Shown in pieces: positions 5,178 through 7,535 of a stretch of DNA of 7,535 bases. Positions within the stretch are counted from its first letter, which is position 1. Each line of letters opens with the position of its first letter. Below the pieces are notes generated by a model that searched no databases, was not told where the DNA came from, and worked only from the letters and a program-made list of their open reading frames with translations. The stretch is from MB-PLM-2 sp964385715 (lineage in GTDB: Bacteria > Planctomycetota > Planctomycetia > Pirellulales > UBA7805): assembly GCA_964385715.1 (NCBI GenBank), contig CAYLRE010000242.1, positions 1 through 7,535 of the forward strand, read 5' to 3'. The translations under genes and the position numbers were made by a program.

Positions 5178-7535
5178 CTATTCTGTTATGCCACCAGGCA
5201 GACGGAATCGGAACTCCGCGCCTTCTGTACAACCCGGCTCTGCCCACAATTGCCCTCGATGCGATTCGACAATCGATCGACTAATTGCTAGCCCCATTCC
5301 CAAGCCGCTTTCCTTGGTCGAATAGAACGGTTCAAACAGCTGATCCACTTTTGAGTTGACCAGTCCGCAACCGCTGTCTCTTACTCGCACCTCGACGCTG
5401 CCCACGTCGCTCGACAACGTGGTTATCCAGATTGTTCGAATCGCCCCCCCTCGCTCGAGGACGGCATCCATCGCATTGCGAATTAGGTTAACGAACACCT
5501 GCTGAATTTGCACGTTGTCTATTACTACACTCGGTAGATTTAGGTCCAGATGTAAATCGATATTGATCTTGCCGAGCCGCGCCTCGGGTCCGACGAGATC
5601 GACAACGCCCTCGATCACCTCATTGATGTCACAGGCAACCCTGTTGGCTGGTTCTTCTTTCTGTACGAAACCCCGCATACGACGCACAATTTCGCCGGCA
5701 CGGATCGCCTGCCCCTTCAATTTAGCTATGGTCTCCGGAAGGGTATGCGCCTTGAGCGCAATTTCTTGGGCCAGCGCTCTTTCTGCTACGAAAGCGTAGT
5801 TGGCCATGGCCGCCAGCGGCTGATTCAGTTCGTGCGCCAATGCCGTTGTCATCTCTCCCATTGTGTTGAGCCGGGAGACGTGTGCCAACTCATTGCGATG
5901 ACGTTGCGCTTGTTCTTCAAGTTCTCGCGTGTCCGTAATATCGCGAGCGATGCCCTCGACCCTGACGACCCTGTCATCCTCTTTGACGGCCGTGATCATA
6001 CGATCCTCAATCCATTTCAACTCGCCTTGCTTCGTCCGAATTCGATAGATCGCTGTTCTCGGACTACCGGTCTCACATACGGCAGAAAACGCTTGCCAAA
6101 CCCTCTCCTTGTCCTCTTCAATGATCGTATCCAACCACAGCTCGGGATTTTCGCAAATATCTTCGAGATCGTATCCCCAGATTCGTTTCCATCCGGGACT
6201 GACGTATGCAACTTCACATGCTCCGTTGTCGACGATATGGACGCTCCAAACGCAGTCGGGAACACGTTGGGCAACGTACTCAAACTTCGAGATCGCTTCG
6301 AGGCGGTCCGCCTCCGCTTGCCGGCGTTCCGAGATATCGCGCATGAAGCAAAAGTGCCCGCTAGCTTCGTCGTCGGGATCGACTTTCACCAACAATACAT
6401 GCTTGTAGAAGACCGATCCATCCTTCCGCACACCGCGGGCTTCGGCCTCGCCCTTTCCCTCTTGCAGCATTCGTTCGTAAGCGGCGACGACCTGAGGCCG
6501 GTCGTCAGGGTGGACGGTGGGAGTCCAATCGTTACCGATCAAATCTTCCGGCCGATAACCCACCATCGAAGCGTAATCTTCGTTGACTTCCACGTATCGC
6601 CCTGCCGAATCGAGCTTGGAGATGCCCGGCATCGCGTTTGACAGTGCGATGCTCACCTGTTGTCGTTCCTCTTCCTGGCGTTTGCGTTCGGTAATGTCAG
6701 TCGCAAACACGTAGTTTCCGCGCACGGTACCGTCAGCCGCAATGTCCGGTACATACTCAACGCTCAGATCGCGCTGTCCAAGACGAGAGAAATTGATTTT
6801 GTTCTCGTAGCTGACGCGCTCGCCAGACAGCGCCGATCCAAAAAATGATTCGATTTGGCTGAAATTCTCCTCGCCCAGAAAGTCCCTTACATGTTGTCCG
6901 ACAATGTCCTCAAGCTTGGCGTTGAAGCCCTCCTCGTAATGCTTGTTGACGAACTGATAACGCCAATCCGCATCCACGTAAGAGATATACGCCGGCATCG
7001 CGTTCGTCACCAGACGCAGACGTTCCTCGCTTTCGCGCATGGCACGTTCCGCCAAACGCTGCTCGGTCACATCGACGCACACGGTAATCGCTCCCGCAGG
7101 GTCCCCGGCGGAGGAATGAAGAGGTGAATACCGGGTGTCAAGAATGCGACCATTAATCTCGATCGTCGTGGGTAGCGGAGTACGTCCTGCCAGGCACTCG
7201 CGCATGGCAGCGGTCAGCTCCGGTCGATCTTTCCACAGTTCAAAATAGTTCTGACCAACGAACTGCCCCGGCTCAAATCCAACCGACTGCAGAGCGCATC
7301 CGTCAAACAAGTCGAGATTCCCATCTCGATCGACGGAGGTGATGACGATGGGAGCGGAGCTGACGAGTGTCTTCAATCTTGCTTCGTTTTCCCGAAGCGT
7401 CGACGCCGTCTGCTTCTGTTCCATCTCGGCCGCGGCACGGGCCACAAAAATCCTGACCGCCGGTATCGAGCAAAAATCCTGGGTCAAAGGCCGATCATCA
7501 AGAATTGCCAGGTGGCCAACCACTTGTCCGCGGCT
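5178..7535 (-). CDS. Multi-PAS sensor histidine kinase, FixL/TodS class (5' end beyond the window)
   Basis: The frame is open to the window edge. The GTG at 7523 is not the start, since SRGQVVGHLAILDDRPL and RIFVARAAAEMEQ are the end of a GAF domain whose main part lies outside. Counting from that GTG, four PAS domains follow: ~43-157, ~163-282, ~286-402 and ~411-534. Each is closed by a D[VI]T/DIS plus E/R-rich helix (DVTEQR, DITERK, DISERR, DITDTR). HisKA (~545-620) carries the H-box ALAHELNQPLAAM with phospho-acceptor H564. The ATPase domain (~632-777) has N-box VNLIRNAMDAV, G1 DSGCG (716-720), F-box LFEPFYSTK and G2 GLGMGL. All catalytic residues are present. No membrane segment is visible, so the seen part is cytoplasmic. 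It should autophosphorylate and pass phosphate to the regulator encoded 21 bases downstream. No heme-binding PAS signature of FixL is seen, so the signal is unknown. Confidence 0.95.
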   Translation of the reverse strand, partial: SRGQVVGHLAILDDRPLTQDFCSIPAVRIFVARAAAEMEQKQTASTLRENEARLKTLVSSAPIVITSVDRDGNLDLFDGCALQSVGFEPGQFVGQNYFELWKDRPELTAAMRECLAGRTPLPTTIEINGRILDTRYSPLHSSAGDPAGAITVCVDVTEQRLAERAMRESEERLRLVTNAMPAYISYVDADWRYQFVNKHYEEGFNAKLEDIVGQHVRDFLGEENFSQIESFFGSALSGERVSYENKINFSRLGQRDLSVEYVPDIAADGTVRGNYVFATDITERKRQEEERQQVSIALSNAMPGISKLDSAGRYVEVNEDYASMVGYRPEDLIGNDWTPTVHPDDRPQVVAAYERMLQEGKGEAEARGVRKDGSVFYKHVLLVKVDPDDEASGHFCFMRDISERRQAEADRLEAISKFEYVAQRVPDCVWSVHIVDNGACEVAYVSPGWKRIWGYDLEDICENPELWLDTIIEEDKERVWQAFSAVCETGSPRTAIYRIRTKQGELKWIEDRMITAVKEDDRVVRVEGIARDITDTRELEEQAQRHRNELAHVSRLNTMGEMTTALAHELNQPLAAMANYAFVAERALAQEIALKAHTLPETIAKLKGQAIRAGEIVRRMRGFVQKEEPANRVACDINEVIEGVVDLVGPEARLGKINIDLHLDLNLPSVVIDNVQIQQVFVNLIRNAMDAVLERGGAIRTIWITTLSSDVGSVEVRVRDSGCGLVNSKVDQLFEPFYSTKESGLGMGLAISRSIVESHRGQLWAEPGCTEGAEFRFRLPGGITE

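Noticed and set aside
5745..6641. 298-codon open frame on the + strand opposite the kinase
   Set aside because: It lies wholly antisense to a kinase with all catalytic motifs, and its translation has no recognisable domain or regular composition.
7521..7523. GTG as start of the kinase
   Set aside because: It falls inside a GAF domain end (VVGHLAILDDRPL), and the frame stays open to the window edge.

Overview
The window holds two gene blocks that converge. On the + strand are three consecutive tetratricopeptide-repeat (TPR) genes: a 3' fragment (1-948), a damaged middle gene (941-1395) and a large intact gene (1388-4327). On the - strand is a two-component system: a multi-PAS sensor histidine kinase whose 5' end lies beyond the window (7535-5178), followed 21 bases later by a FixJ-type response regulator (5156-4371). 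The two blocks end tail to tail with 43 bases between stop codons. No RNA gene, CRISPR array, insertion sequence or long intergenic region is visible, and no stretch over 300 bases lacks a gene.

The organism is most likely a GC-moderate environmental bacterium. Large exported TPR proteins in tandem, together with a GAF/PAS kinase and a FixJ-like partner, fit a planctomycete (Pirellulales-like). This is inferred from gene style only; no marker gene is present. Proteobacteria are a less favoured alternative.

TPR block: the three genes are tandem paralogues. Each junction is an 8-base overlap of the same form (ATGAGTGA, ATGAATAA), which implies one transcript with coupled translation. The two better-preserved proteins end in the same module of about 125 residues, which I recognise as resembling the C-terminal part of the E. 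coli lipoprotein NlpI, a TPR adaptor for envelope proteases and peptidoglycan hydrolases. Proteins 2 and 3 have N-terminal export signals, so a role as scaffolds outside the cytoplasm is the best inference. The middle gene keeps its start, signal peptide, about one TPR and its last ~50 codons. Its centre is missing and its two ends are in different frames, so it looks like an internal-deletion pseudogene. The frame switch lies at the edge of a perfect 14-base palindrome.

Two-component block: the kinase shows the end of a GAF domain, four PAS domains, a FixL/TodS-class HisKA domain and a complete ATPase domain. It is probably a soluble cytoplasmic sensor. Its likely partner has an intact receiver and LuxR-type DNA-binding domain plus an unusual tail of about 54 residues. 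The stimulus and target genes cannot be read from the window. The main points of interest are the decayed middle paralogue, the shared NlpI-like module and the regulator's tail. I see no strong sign of an entirely new system.
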